From: Chrysogorgia sp. JL179-B06
Taxonomy: Eukaryota; Cnidaria; Anthozoa; Scleralcyonacea; Chrysogorgiidae
Length of the DNA: 64,000 nt
Direction of reading: 5' to 3'
NCBI GenBank assembly: GCA_035772405.1
Contig: JAYKKM010000199.1
Span: 782,501 to 846,500, forward strand
The position numbers and the translations under genes are program-made. The notes below the pieces were generated by a model. The model saw nothing but the letters and a program-made list of their open reading frames with translations, was not told where the DNA came from and did no database searches. Shown piece by piece: positions 36,395-50,600 of the stretch (its first letter is position 1; the number at the start of each line of letters is the position of its first letter).

Positions 36395-37723
36395 TATAAA
36401 ATAATACAGAGAACAAGCAGCAAAACCTAAGGAAATTTTTGGCAGAAAATTTCTGTGTTTGCATGGCTTGATCCAAACACGGATATTGACCCAATCAGAG
36501 CCTGCTTAGCATACATGTTATTTTATAATTGGTTTTTCATGCATGATAATTGGTTTTCACACGTCATGGCATTTGTTTTTTGCAAATTGTACTAGAATGT
36601 ATGGTTCACATATTAAATAATTTCAAATAGGGACAGCAAATTGAATTATTTTTCACTTCATAGTTCATATTAATAATATATATATATATACTGCAAAGTC
36701 AACACAGGAATTTTGGTCACATATTTATTCAGTTATTTGTTTCAATTTGGTGGATTCTGTAGCCAATGTCATCACTATACAGTATATTTACAAAACTTTC
36801 AGCATGTATGCATTTCCTCCATTTAAATGATTGAAACTTCAACACAATATAAGGACACATTCTTTTGTAATAGGTCCAGAATAATTTGACACACAATTAT
36901 ACAGACAGTAATTTTGTTCAACTTTTGTAGAAATACAAATCGAAAACTCTAAGGTTGATATGCTACCAAAATAGTACGTAGGAGGTCTAAGATTTTGAAC
37001 GATGGCCCCTCATCAAAGAGTGAAACAGTGAAAGTACTTTTTGTTTATTCTGTGTCTGGCTAATGTTATTTGAAAATGACAACACTGCTTATGGTATAAT
37101 TTTGTAATTACTTAACTGATTTTGGGCCAGATTATTCTTTAATCCTTTCACTCCCAAACTTGACAAGAGACAATTTTACTCGTCAAGGGGAAAGTACAGT
37201 ACTGAGAGTGAAAGGGTTAAATACAGAATGTTTCTAGTTGTAGAAAATCTGGTGCTGGACTCAATACTTTAGCAACTGTTTTAGGATTTCAATAAAGGGT
37301 CATAATGTCCCATAATACAATACCAAAAATGTTTTTTAAGTTCAGTTATTTTACACCAGTCATAGTACAACCAGTTTAACAATATGAATATTTAACAATA
37401 TGAATATACTTGTAGACTACAGTGTTATACATCTTCAAATGTTACAAAACTAAATGGCATGGTGACTGTAACAGCTTGAGCTGAAGTTCAGCAAGGGTTG
37501 AACATATTGGTATAATTATGTACTGCATAATTTCATTTTCAGTGCTTTTTAGAATACCTGTAGTATATATATTAACTACACACAAAAGAATGCATCCTTA
37601 TGTTATAGATTGGTTGCAGTTAGAATAAGCACTACAAATTTAAATTACGAAACTAAACCACTGTTCCACCTAAATGGCTATTCTACAAAAAGAGAAATAA
37701 AGACCATATTTAATGTCAGTCTT
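36395..37723. other. Spacer between ACTR2 and WDR20
   Basis: AT-rich, with no ORF or repeat that I can support. Part of it lies downstream of the WDR20 polyadenylation signal. Confidence 0.4.
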
Positions 37724-37729
37724 TTTATT
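37724..37729 (-). terminator. Putative WDR20 poly(A) signal (AATAAA)
   Basis: AATAAA on the minus strand, about 100 bases after the WDR20 stop codon. Confidence 0.55.
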
Positions 37730-37831
37730 GGAATATTACAAAACTAAATGCAGATGTTATTGTAGTGTTTTTAAAATATTAATACAGTTTCAAAAATGTG
37801 CTCAATGTTCCATCTACAGGGTTGAAATTGG

Positions 37832-40800
37832 TCAGCTACTTACTGCTTTTCCAGGTCTAGCCCAAGTACTGATGTACCCTTCTTGACATGCTACAGTTAT
37901 ACAGTCTTCTCTGAACTCCAATCCACAGAGCCTTTCCATGGAGATCTTCTTCGCAATAAGTGGTTCTAAGTGTGGGACGTCATCAAAGACCGGGCAAATC
38001 ACTGACCCGAATGACTTATCACTCAGATCTAGCAATTGTTCAATCGACGAGCTTAAATCGTGCGTCGTAATATAGTTTCTTATGTGATTACCATCCTTTG
38101 TAGGTCCATTAGAAATGCTAGTTGCTGCAACGTGAGAATTAGATACAGCCTGTGTCCTTATACTCCGAGTTCTGGGCTTGATTGCCCTAAGAACGTCCTC
38201 TGTGAGATCCCAAAGCACAAGCATTGTGTCTTGGCCTACTGATCCAAAGCGGTACGATGCCCCTGCCTTTTCAATCTCAGCACTGCTATTTCTAGCGCTA
38301 CACGCCGAGTTATTAGGAAGTCCAGTTTCCGTTGCCTCGTCATCGCTGTCGTCCATCGTTCCACCGCCACTAACGCTGGTTAAATAAGGGTCAAAGCGCA
38401 CCATTCCTACCCATGATTGATGACCAACACCTCGAGCAATCACTTGGTTTTCGTAAAACGAGAACACCGTTATAAGATCGTCTTCGCCACCTGCCACAAT
38501 ATACTTCCCATCCGGGCTCCAACAAACACATAGTAATCCCCCAAAATAGCTTCTCATGATTCCGGTGAGAGATTGCGCATCAAAATCAAATATCCGTAGG
38601 TATCCATCTTGGCTTGCAATAGCCAGATGCTTACAGTCGGGCGAGAAAGCAAATTCATTGATACTTCCTTTCCCGATGACCCATTTACAAACTGGATTGC
38701 CCAGGGGTTTTGCTGTGTTTTCATACACCTGAAAGCCAGGTCCTTGCTTCAGCAGTACAAATGTTGGTACATCAGGCGTTGAAGGATACTCCTTGTTGTA
38801 AACATACATGTTGCCACTTTCGTATGCAGTTAAAAATAAATTCTCTGAGCCTGGAATCCACTTTATGCATTTCACCAAAGCCTTATCAACTTGTCTCTAA
38901 AAACAAATTTATGACAAAAAAAACATGAAATACTTTATACATTATTTTTTGCTTTGTCAAATGAATGAAAACTATAAGAAACTATTATTTCATGTGTCAG
39001 AAAGCCATCGGCTTGGTCTTGTAAAGTTACCAACATTGCTTTCCTCCACACCCAATTTCCCATCTTTTTTAGTAAACTCTTTAACAAATTTTAGAGACAA
39101 TACAGGTGACACAACACAACATAGCCGCAATGATCGCAATCATCTCGTTCAGACAAGACGTTGCGTCGACGTAACCATCATTGTTTTATAACCTCCCTTA
39201 CGTCCCCAACATTGGTGTTGTTTGCAACTCAAATGACTATCACAGCAAAAGAATAGTGTTCCAATAGAAAAATGTTGTCTAAAAGAAACTCTGGACGAAT
39301 GTATGTGGATGCAAATCTCATCACCAGTACTATTGTAGCATTTGGTACATAGAGACTTGTACTTGTTATGTGCTGTAGTTGTAATTGTGTATTGTTGATG
39401 TGTATACAGTATTTACTATAAATAGCATGTACACTGTCAGTTATGGCAGTTGCTGTTGAGTTGTTGTCCAATGTAGAAAATAATTTACAACCTGTTATTG
39501 CCTGTACTTCCATCCTAGCTTGGATGGCAAATATGAACCAATGCATTCACATTAACAACTGGTCTGAACATTGGCAAATAAAGTAGTATTTAACACCATT
39601 ATCCTTACCTCTTCGTTAAACAGCTTGTTTAGCTCGTGTCCAATGGGATCAATAAGTTGAATTTGTCCAGCAGAAAACCCAATGATAAGTTCAAGAAATT
39701 CGATACTTCTTGTGGGTAAGTTGAAGTCATGGCAGGTCGGAAACGTTCCTTTGTAACCTCGTTTATCTAGAGGTTTGGCTAAATCTGCTGCCTATTTCAA
39801 GAAAAAATAAACGAAATCTTCACTATCAAATCTTTGAAGGTAATTTCCATGGTGAAATAGTTTTTTGAAACAAAATTTACAAATTATGATAGTAGCTACA
39901 GATCTGCCTTAAGACACCCCTTACTTTATGTAGTGTATATTTTTACTGTTTCCAACTAAGAATGCCAGCTTGCATGGATCGAGGTTAAAAAGTTAATTAT
40001 TTTTCATTCAAGGTAAAACATGGCGATGATCAAAGTACATTTTTTACCAGATGAATTGGATCAGAAACCTAAATGACTATTTCAAAATGTATAATTTTAT
40101 AGTTGACTTAATAAACTTTATGATAACCTTGACGACCAACTATAATTAACCAATTACCTAACCCACTGTATTCCATAAGGCATAACTTTAATTTCAGATG
40201 CAAACAATACACTTGTTATTAAAGAGCAGAATTAGCCGTTTGACAGAACTCTCAGAAAATATTTAAGATAGTACTAGAAGGTCACAACAAACTACGCTTT
40301 TTACTCATTTTGGAACCACGATAAAGGCGTTTGATCGAGTTCTCGAAGTTCGTTCATATTCTTTTTGGGAGTTGCACTGCACAGTATTAATATTTCAGAC
40401 TGTACTTGACCGACAGATAATTGAAAGCGAAACGTTTATATTTGTGTACCAAAACGACACAATCGTGTCGTTTTTGAACTGGAAGATGTATTGTTTCCAA
40501 AGCGGACACGAAAAGCTACAAAATATGAACGCATTTCAATGCGCATAACCCATATTCTCACAAGCCATAACCGCAAATTATATAATACCGTGGTGTCGAG
40601 TTCAAGGTTGCTGCGAAAATAATGTTGTTTTTCTATCGTGACTCGCACAACCAGTCTAACATTCGCAGCGATTTCAACGATATTGTATGTTTCCCGTAGG
40701 TATTTCTCATTTAAAAAATCTCAGTTATGTATGGTTTCCGATAAGATGTCTATCAGGCCGTATAATTAAACGTTGACGATTACTTCTCGAAGTCTAGAGC

Positions 40801-41196
40801 AACACCTAGAATATAGTCATAGAAGTAGACAACCGTGACAGCAGTGAAGTTACGGTAATGTCAAACGCATTATCAGTCTCCTTGAGTCCTGATGCAGTCA
40901 GGCTCGGCAAATATTAAGAAGAGTTCCTCCTTGGCCTACAGACCTACCTTTCTGACACCTTTATAGACGTATACATACAGCTCTTTGCCGACATTAAATG
41001 CAATTCTATCCGAACTTCCATTCGGTTCCTTCAGGGTGACAAAAGAGATGTGGACAGGGAAAGAATGTTGCACAGTGTAGGGCAACCTGTTCGGGCGGCA
41101 GTATTCAGATGAGTTCATCAACGTATAACACCCTTCTTTCGTACTGAATTTGTTCTTCACACCACTACTAGCGCCCGGTTTCACAGACGAAGCCAT
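37832..41196 (-). CDS. WDR20: WD repeat protein 20 orthologue, three exons
   Basis: In vertebrates WDR20 binds and activates the deubiquitinases USP12 and USP46; the same role here is inference. Exons (minus, in order): 40948-41196, 39609-39791, 37832-38896, all phase 0, giving 498 residues (human about 569). Exon 1 carries YCRPNRLPY, FNVGKELYVYVYKGVRK. Exon 2 carries FPTCHDFN and IIGFSAGQIQLIDPI. Exon 3 holds the WD repeats, with SGNMYVYN, NEFAFSPDCKHLAIASQDG, SYFGGLLCVCWSPDGKYIV, GGEDDLITVFSF, YRFGSVGQDTMLVLWDLTED and the end VACQEGYISTW. I chose the ATG at 41196 because it aligns with the known N-terminus; the frame stays open above without an ATG. The serine-rich linker between WD blocks is shorter than in vertebrates. 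A GTAAGT lies three codons before the stop, so a further exon or alternative end is possible. Confidence 0.93.
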
Positions 41197-41661
41197 CAAG
41201 GCATTATTCAAGGCATTCGACTTCTCTCCATCTTGCAAAACTTTCGATGCAGCGCCCACCCGTCCGTGTGGGCTTGTATAAACATCCTCCGGGATATTCC
41301 GAACGCTTTCCGATTTCTTACTTTTACAATTTTATGCTTTTATTTCAAAGAAAAACACGAAAATGCCCGCATTGTAGCACAATTAGATGATTCTGTACGT
41401 GTTTAAAATTAGGTACAACATAAGACCTCTTAAAATTAATAAAAAAATGGCCATTGGTTCTTGTACTATCTATAGTGATATGTTTTGGTGAACCGAAACA
41501 CTAAAAAAGACTGCTGTTATATCTGCATTTTTTTGCGAGTTAAACTCGGCAAATTTTTGTTTTGGTTTAAAACAAATATGAAAATATCGCTTCATTATAA
41601 CGGACCTTTAATACGTGGCATTTTCGAGTCTGACACTGCGCATGTGCAGTGCCAAATCAAG
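41197..41661. promoter_or_regulatory. Bidirectional promoter between WDR20 and SCFD1
   Basis: The 465-bp gap separates two divergent start codons. It holds a palindromic NRF1-like site, ACTGCGCATGTGCAGT (41635-41650). A YY1-like AAGATGGCGGC at 41659-41669 overlaps the SCFD1 start. No TATA box is placed appropriately. NRF1 and YY1 sites are typical of bidirectional housekeeping promoters. Confidence 0.6.
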
Positions 41662-44600
41662 ATGGCGGCCGGCATTCGAACAAAACAGATAGGTGCTGTA
41701 CATTTATTTGTTTTTCACGTTTTTATTAAATGGTCATGTTTTAATTTTGACTTTGAAAAAGCAAGTTTCATTTTTTGTTTTCAAAAGTTAAGTGTACTCG
41801 GTAAAATGCGTTTAACAATGAATCAACAATTTACAATAGAATCAGAGTTTGTTTATAATACATTTATAGTCAACGTATTGTCTTTATATATATATTGATT
41901 TTATTTTAGAATGTTTGAAACGAATGATAAATCTCAATGTACCCAGGAAGACCGCTTCAAGTGAACCTGTATGGAAGGTTGGTATTGGTCTCCATAAACA
42001 TATCTAGGGGCCAATTTGCTGGGTTGCATTTGTGGGGTTGATCAGTACCTAACTTCTCCTAATAATATCAATGGTTAAGCAAATATAGAAGTAATGAGAA
42101 TACTGGGAATGATCACCAATGAGAAACTGACATTTTTAAAAACAACTTCTCCCAACTAGTACTATAAGAAATATTTGGAAATAAGTAATAATTAAGGAAT
42201 TTGTATGCTGATACTAGTTCTTAAAGGGTTAACAAAATAATCGGCTGACGTTTGCTTTATTTTGATAGTCTATGTGACATCATTTCGGGATTTATATGAA
42301 ACTTCACCCCCAATCTCATTAGATGCTATTGTACCTGCCAACCAACATGACCATTGCTTTTTAATGTGAATGTGCCACCATTTAATTATCTTGGGTACAA
42401 ATCAATATGGCCACTGCGTCACTGACTGCTTTGACATAATGCTTATAGCCTAAATGTTACAGCAGGACATATGCATAATGTACTGCAGGTATTGTTTATT
42501 GATGAAATTCAGCAATGAGACCATGCCTGTAATTTGCTCTGAGTTGGCTTGATCTAGTGTCTTGGTTTGCATTATGCCATTTCTAGCTATTTGATTTTTT
42601 GTTTTTAAATTTCTTCAGGTTCTTGTATATGATCGCTATGGCCAGGATATTATCTCACCTCTTTTAACAGTTGCTGAATTAAGAGAACTTGGAGTGACGT
42701 TGCATTTGTAAGAGTTGTGACATACTAAGATATTAACATTCATGCAAGAGTCTGCGGTAGCACCCCCGATAGCCCCGCGATTCCTGACCATACGCTGTAT
42801 GGAACCGCACCTAATTGGGCACAGTGTCCTGAACCAATTCAACCTTTGGAGGGTGTAGCTCTGTCGGAGAGGGTTTTACGCTAATAGCTGAGGAACAGTT
42901 TACAGGACCCAGAGATCCACAAAGACGGGAGCGGTCTCATAGGTAGAGCAGCCCCAGGCGAGCCTAAACTCCCCAACTAACTTGTTACAATGTTGCCGAG
43001 AATTACCCTCTCCTGACCAGAACTACTGTCACACATAAAGTGGAGAAAAAACAACTTACCGTATAATAACAAATTACCCCTACTACAGCCTACCGCCTGC
43101 ACAATGCCTGCAGGGAACCAAACAAGGCCCGACCTTGAAGTTTGATCCCAAACCAGAGCCACATCAAGCTAGAGGATGGAGATGACTGGGACATTTCCTA
43201 TGGAGGATTGCCTAGGAGCATTGCTGTGAAGAGAATATAGCTGCGAACATGCACAAGAACAGACGACATTTAAGTTGATGGGACAACAAAAGAGATTGCA
43301 CACAGTAAACACATGCAGCAGAACAGGAGACAAAAAAGCATTTTAGTTATCACCCAGGATAGCTGGGGAGCAGACCAGTTCTACTGGCGCGATTATACAC
43401 ACTAACAGTAAAATATCACCCGGAGTAGCCGAGCAGCAATATTACTTTATACACAGTAAACACATGCGCAACAAAACAGGAGACAAACATATATTAAATT
43501 AAGTCACCCAGAATAGCCGGGGAACAAACCAGATGTACTGGCGCGATTGTACACACACTAACATTAAAATAGTAGCCAAAACAGCGGACCAGAAGCACTG
43601 GCGCGACGGTACACTAATGTTAATGGATACATATAGACAACACAAACAGCAGAACAGGAGACAAACACAAAGGAAGTCACCCAGAATAGCCGGGGAATAA
43701 ACCAGATGTACTGGCGCGATTGTACACACACTAACATTAAAATAGTAGCTAAGCAGCGAACCAAATTTACTGGTGCGATGGCACAAACACATGCAGCAGA
43801 ACAGGAGACAAACATAAAATAAGTTAGCCCGCAGATGAAAGCAAATACTGGCAGCTGCCGATAATATGCAAGCAAAGACATAGCGCAAATACAGTCCCCC
43901 AACCGCTGAACGATAAGCAACGTTGCAGAATATACGTACCCGCACAAGCGCTAGCAGCAGTTGAACCGGATGACCCCCCACACGACTGAGCAACAGCAGG
44001 GAGCACAAATAGAGTCCCCCAACGACTGTACGGCGGTGTTGCCCAGTACGGACCCGGATGACCCCCCACACGACTGAGCAACAGCAGGGAGCACAAATAG
44101 AGTCCCCAACGACTGTACGGCGGTGTTGCCCAGTACGGACCCGGATGACCCCCCCACACGACTGAGCAACAGCAGGGAGCACAAATAGAGTCCCCCAACG
44201 ACTGTACGGCGGTGTTGCCCAGTACGGACCCAGAGGACCCCCCACACGACTGAGCAACAGCAGGGAGCACAAATAGAGTCCCCCAACGACTGTACGGCGG
44301 TGTTGCCCAGTACGGACCCAGAGGACCCCCCACACGACTGAGCAACAGCAGGGAGCACAAATACAGTCCCCCAACGACTGTACGGCGACGTTGCCCAGTA
44401 CAGACCCGCACTAGCAGCTAGCTAGCAAGCAACAGCTGAATGAAAGCAAAGTAGCACAGTCCGAAGCACGGGAGCACAATAATGAGCTATGTAAGATGAG
44501 GGTTGGGTGGGCGGGAACGAAGGATCGTGTTCGACGGACAGCGCACGAATAAGCCCTGAAGTGGATGACCGTCAGATGCCACAAGTTTTGCATTGACGTA

Positions 44601-47600
44601 AGGCATTCAGTGCACACAACCTGAATACCTATAGGGTCCCAAGGGACCACAAGACCGGCAGCACACTTACTTTGCATGATGTTAATTATTTTTATTGCAT
44701 AAAGCCATGATAAACCTTTTATATTTCAACAGGGTAATCCAATGATGGATCCAGCTTGATCTGGTAGAGGGGTGCATATTAATACTAACATATTAATACT
44801 AATATGTATTTGTAGAGCGTTATTCAACCATCACTAATATGTATTTGTAGAGCATTATTCAGATTAAAATTAATGCAATTTATATCAGGAAGTCACATTA
44901 GAAACCCACCAGAACATTTGAAAAAACATTTTTTATTTAGATTTCATTGTAATACCATTTCTGTATATTCCTGTAGATTACTCCATTCTGATCGAGATTC
45001 AATTCCTGATGTACCGGCTGTGTATTTTGTTCTCCCAACAGAGGAAAATATTAAACGGATATGTCAGGTAGTTGTGGGTGAATAATGCAGCAGTCGATTC
45101 ACTGAGTCCATTCTGTATGTTCAAGGTTTTGTGTACAAAACAGTATAGTTAAACTTATACAAAGTATCTGTGTTTATGTGCTCAGTTAAAGTGCCTATAT
45201 GAAACGAAAATTTATATTTTCACTGGCAAAGGATCATTGGGTCATTGAGAAAATGGGTTTCTGTTGTTAAACCTTAAATATCATCTCCTTTTACATTCCA
45301 AAACCTCAATCAAACATGATGAACTTTATATGACAAATTCTGTGTGGCCGGAAATATGTGCATAATAGTTCTGTGACGTAAATACCTTTTCAGCCACTTA
45401 GCCAGAGTTAATTTTCAATATCAAAATCCTTGTGGTCGAGCTGTAAACATTTAGCATTTGCAAAGGTATTTACGTTACTACCGTACTCATCTCAGACCCC
45501 TAATTATAAATTTCTAATTATATTCCTAATTATAAATTTCTACCCCATAAATCGGGGTAGAAAGATTACATGGAAAAAGGATTTTCCAATGGATTACTTT
45601 TACTTAAACTTTAATATTGTAATACAGAATCTTAATTTTGAATATTTCCCATTCAAAACTATCAAGTAAAAATTTTCATTTCATACTGCACTTCCAACAG
45701 TTTGAAGGATTAGGGTTCTTTTACTTTAGGGTTAGGATTAGGGTTATTTAGGGATAATTGTCGGATGAATAACCATGACGTAAAGTCGGTTTTCCACTAG
45801 TCAGCCAATTAAGAACTCAAAAGAAAAAGAAATATGTTGCTCCACGTGGAAAGTTCCACCTACAGTAGTGGATCGGAAATCTGATTAATATTGATGAGAG
45901 TTTTGCCTTGGATGACATTGAACAAGACAAATTTGAACAGGCTAGGGATGCACCGGAACCAAATTTAAAAGTTCCGGCCGGAACCGGAACTGGCCGGAAC
46001 TGAAATAAGTTCCGGCCGGAACTAACCGGCCGGAACCGGGTATCAGAGTAGCTTAGTCTGACATTATCCTTGTGGAATGAAGTGGTCAAAAAGTGAAAAT
46101 AACCCCTCATTAAATAATACCAGATGGAAAATTATTAAAATTGTCCTTCATATTTCCATTACATACAAAACTAGTTTTATAATGTTTTAACTTTTTGTTT
46201 TCCATACTGGTATCATGAACATTTTGTCCAATCAAATGTGAATACTGAATATTCTCAAGAAAATCCTTTGTTTCCTAATAGTCGATCTGTTTTTAATCGT
46301 GTTGACGCCGTGCATAGTCTCAGAAAGACTGAACACTACAGATCAACCGCTGACCATATTTTGACAAATAAGTTCCGGTTCCGGCCGAACATTTTTCATG
46401 AGTTCCGGCCGGAACCGGAACTTGGAAAAATCGGAGTTCCGGCCGGAACTAACCGGCCGGAACCAAGTTCCGGTGCATCCCTAGAACAGGCTGTTTAAAT
46501 ACCAAGCATGCCTATATTATTACTTATTGGATTCCTTTGAACCCAATATTTATCAATTATTGAATGAGGTTGAGCATGATAAGAAGAATTATAAAGGCCG
46601 AAGTTTGTGTTATCTGCTGAAGCCGAAGGCTGAGGTGGATAACACAAACTGAGGCCTTGATAATTCTTCTTATCATGCGAAAACCAAATTAAATAATTGT
46701 TTTATTATTTATTTAAAAGAATTTATTTAATGAATTATTGAATGAGGTTGAGCATGATAAGAAGAATTATCAAGGCCGAAGTTTGTGTTATCTGCTGAAG
46801 CCGAAGGCTGAGGCGGATAAAAATAAACTGAGGCCTTGATAATTCTTCTTATCATGCGAAAACCGAATTCAATAATTGTTTTATTATTTATTTAAAATAA
46901 TTTATTTAAAAACAGTTCCTTTGAGAAAGCCATTTGTGTTTTACTGACTAGGCAATCAACTTTTGTCCTGCATCGTTGGAAAAACGTCATAGCGTGCAAT
47001 ATTAGTTTTTCATACGTCATAGCATGCAATATTAGTTTTTCATATTGCACCAGGTGATGCCAATCGTGCAATAATCTTTTGTCATATTGCACCATTGATT
47101 TCACAACTCCATAATTATTTTGTAGGGCAATGAGATGATATGACGATTTCACCATTGGCTGTTAGCCAATCAGCGATCACGAATTCTTTTACCTAAATAA
47201 ATAATAATGTATAATATTGGATTGTCATGTGATGCTAATAGCAATAATTGATTGGACAATTATATGTGAGGGTATAATAATTAAATACCAATTATTTGTC
47301 TGTTTGGAACTGATGAATTCAATACTAATTTACTCATTGAAATTGTACCTTGATTTTCTCTTATGATACTTATTAGGACTGCCGAAACCAATGTTATGAA
47401 TCATATTATTTGAATTTCATAACTGCGATCTTGAGACGCCAACTAGAAGATTTGGCAACAGCTGTATTACAAGGTGATTGCGTTGGTCAAATTTCAAAGG
47501 TAATTAAAGCCTTCATGACCATCTGCCTTTGTAATGACTCCACTTGTCCTTTCAACTTCCTCAGGGTAATATATTGCAATGATTAAAGGAAAAAATATTG

Positions 47601-50600
47601 CAATGTTTAAAGTACATATTGCCAACGTGCAAAAATTGCTTAAGGTAATTCCTCAGTAATTCTATCCGAAATAAAAATTTGCTGAAACTTCCCAGTCTTA
47701 AAGTTATTGACAAACTTATATTAAAACCAAAAAAAAAAGTTGGGGTCACAGACCTTGTTTAGAAGATATGGCATATCGCAGATCACCTCTTATTCAGTAT
47801 GGTGACGTCAATGTGACGAATTAAACTGCATAGCTCAACTTTTTCTTGAACCTTTTGACAAGATAATTTTTTATTTTTCGCAACTAGTAATTTTATATAA
47901 GGTATTTTAAGGGAAAAGAAACAGCTAACAGGGTATATTATGTTAATTAAGAAAGGTCATTTCCCATATTCTTTGACATGTTATTTGAAGAAACATTCAT
48001 CAAAAATGTAAAATATTGTAAGTTGTAGAAATGATTTTTCTCTAAGTTTCTGTTATAACACGTAAAAGTGGTAGAAGAAAATAATTATTAAGGAAAAAAT
48101 TATGGTCACCGACCTTCTTTAAGAACTATGGCCTTAAACCGGCATTATCAAGTAGTTTACAAACCTACATGCATAGGGAGCCCTAGCTAGACTTGAGTAA
48201 CCGTTCTCGAAAAAATTGATTTAGTCTCTTAATAACTCTTCCCTACCAGTACATAAGCGGCCATTGTTAGATTTGACACTAAATTGTTCTAAAATGATCG
48301 AAATTTTGCATAATGGCCATAAAAACACTGATTATTGGATGTGCGCAGTAAATGTGCGCAATGCAAAACTGAGGAATCACCTTAAGGGTGTTCAGACGTA
48401 TTTCGATTTGCAGACCTTATATCCGTTGCTAAGGAAGCGTAGAATTGACAAAATTTGCCATAGAATTTCACAGTTTTAAGAATCCATCAAGACAGTCTGT
48501 ATGTAGTATATGTGGACAGAACTCTTTCGTTTGGTAATGTCATGTGATGACGTCATCGTGACGTCATCGAAATATGAAAATTCCTATAACTTTCATAATT
48601 TGGTTTTATTTAATTTATCAATGAATCCATACGTACTTTTTTGTAGGAAGTAATTTAAGTTTATATGACACCAAAAATATAGCACACTGTCAAAAATGAC
48701 GAAAATTATAGAGTTTTTGTGTTTGTTGATGACGTCATGGTGACGCCATCAAATACGTCACCAGACGAAAGAAGTTTGCCAACATATTTCACACATAAAA
48801 TATCTTGGTTATACCTTGAATTTATTGTCCACTCGTGAAGTATATTGGGCACTAAATGACCTGTCCTTAGCAACCGGTTGTTTAGCAACGGAATACGTCC
48901 GAACACCCTTAAGTCGATTTGTGGAACTTTTCACAACAGACAAAAAACTGTGTAAAGAATAAACATAAAAATAGTACAGTCAAAATGTTATATTATTTGA
49001 AATCTTAACTTTTAATTGTCTATACTAAAGCAAAAATAAAACTCTGAAAAAGACTCTGCTCTGTTTTTTTGTGATTTACAATTTCGCTACTTACGCAATT
49101 TTTGCTCACAAAAATCGGCATGACTTGTAGGGTTACGCAAATTTTGCACGTTGGCAAAGGACTTTTGAAAGTATAAAATGATACTTTGATATCTCATGTC
49201 TTTGTTCATGAGATATTTGTTTGATATGCAAATGAGATTGACACAGCATTTTAACTTCTTTATATCTTTGAGATAATTTAATAAAATTACTTTATATATG
49301 AACTTCAAAGGCATACTCCAGCCAAAATACAAATGTAGTTCATATAAAAGATCTTACTGACTTTAGCTTATTTCTAAAGTTTCAGCATTCTTATCAATTT
49401 AGTTAAGAAGATATGGCTAGTTGAAGTTGAAATTTTGAGGATTTTGACGCCATATTGGTTTTGAAAATATGACGTCATTGAGTGATTAATCGAAATAAAT
49501 TATTTAGTTCCTCATGCAGGAAAGTAGAGTAGCTTCTTAGGCATAATACGAGATAGAATCACTCAGTGACGTCATATTTGAGAAACAAATATGGCGTCGA
49601 AATTGGACAAACTCTCCAACTTCAACTAGCCATATTTTCTTAGCTAAATTGATAGGAATGCTGAAACTTTGGAAATAAACTAAAGTCAGTTAAGATCTTT
49701 CATATGAACTGCATTTGTATTTTGGTTGGAGTATCCCTTTAACCAAATTTATCATCATGATAAATTTTCACGTTAGCCTGAGGATGATTCTGAAATAGAA
49801 TTGAAACAGATATTAGCGTTGAGTTGTTGTGAAAATATTTTGTGCACTTAAATGGATAAAAAATAAGAGCATAATGTTCCCAGTAAGTTGGTGTGGTAGT
49901 TCAACTGGTATACATTGGTATGGAGCAGCGTCCCAGAATCCTGAAGCTATGAGTTCAAATCCTAGTGTGTGTCAACAATTTTTTCTTCACTTAGCAGTGT
50001 ATAGGTGAATTGTGACAATAAATTTTGATGCTACCACCTACCTTTGCCTATATAAATCCTGTTTTAGGTATTTGATCAGTATTTAAACTTTATATCTCTG
50101 GAAGAGAACATGTTCACCACAAGATACCAAGAAAGAGACTCAATTTCATATTATGGTATAGTTTAATTTTTTTAATTTAATTTAATGAATTTGTCACAAT
50201 ATATTTACAAGTTACTATTAATACAACAAAAGTACATACAAATACAACGAATAAGACAGGTGTGACAGGAGAAAGGAACAGGACTTACGTCCCAATTGAG
50301 ACCTGACCCCTTAATGGTGGATAGAATTGGATTTTGGACTTATTGGACATAGCCAGGGGGGCTATAGGCAGGTAGTTTGTTAGAGTACATTTTGTGGAGA
50401 CTAGACTTAAATAGAGCGAGAGAATTGTAGGATTTGAGACTAGATGGGAGAGTGTTCCACAGTTCAGCTGACCTAATAAAAAACGATTTCCGGAAGTAGT
50501 CCTGTTTATGTTTTATAATTAAATTAAAGTTATTAGGATCATAATTTCGAGATTTGTATTTTGTTTCAAAAGTGCTTAAATAATTGTTAACGTCGGTAGA

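Noticed and set aside
43499..44411. Cys-rich minus-strand ORFs (195-291 codons)
   Set aside because: They follow the 88-bp minisatellite unit in several frames and have no recognisable domain.
45570..45665. Frame with DYFYLNF resembling SCFD1 exon 5
   Set aside because: The true exon 5 (ESYYLNF) is at 47377-47499 with correct splice sites and phase; the similarity here stops after a few residues.
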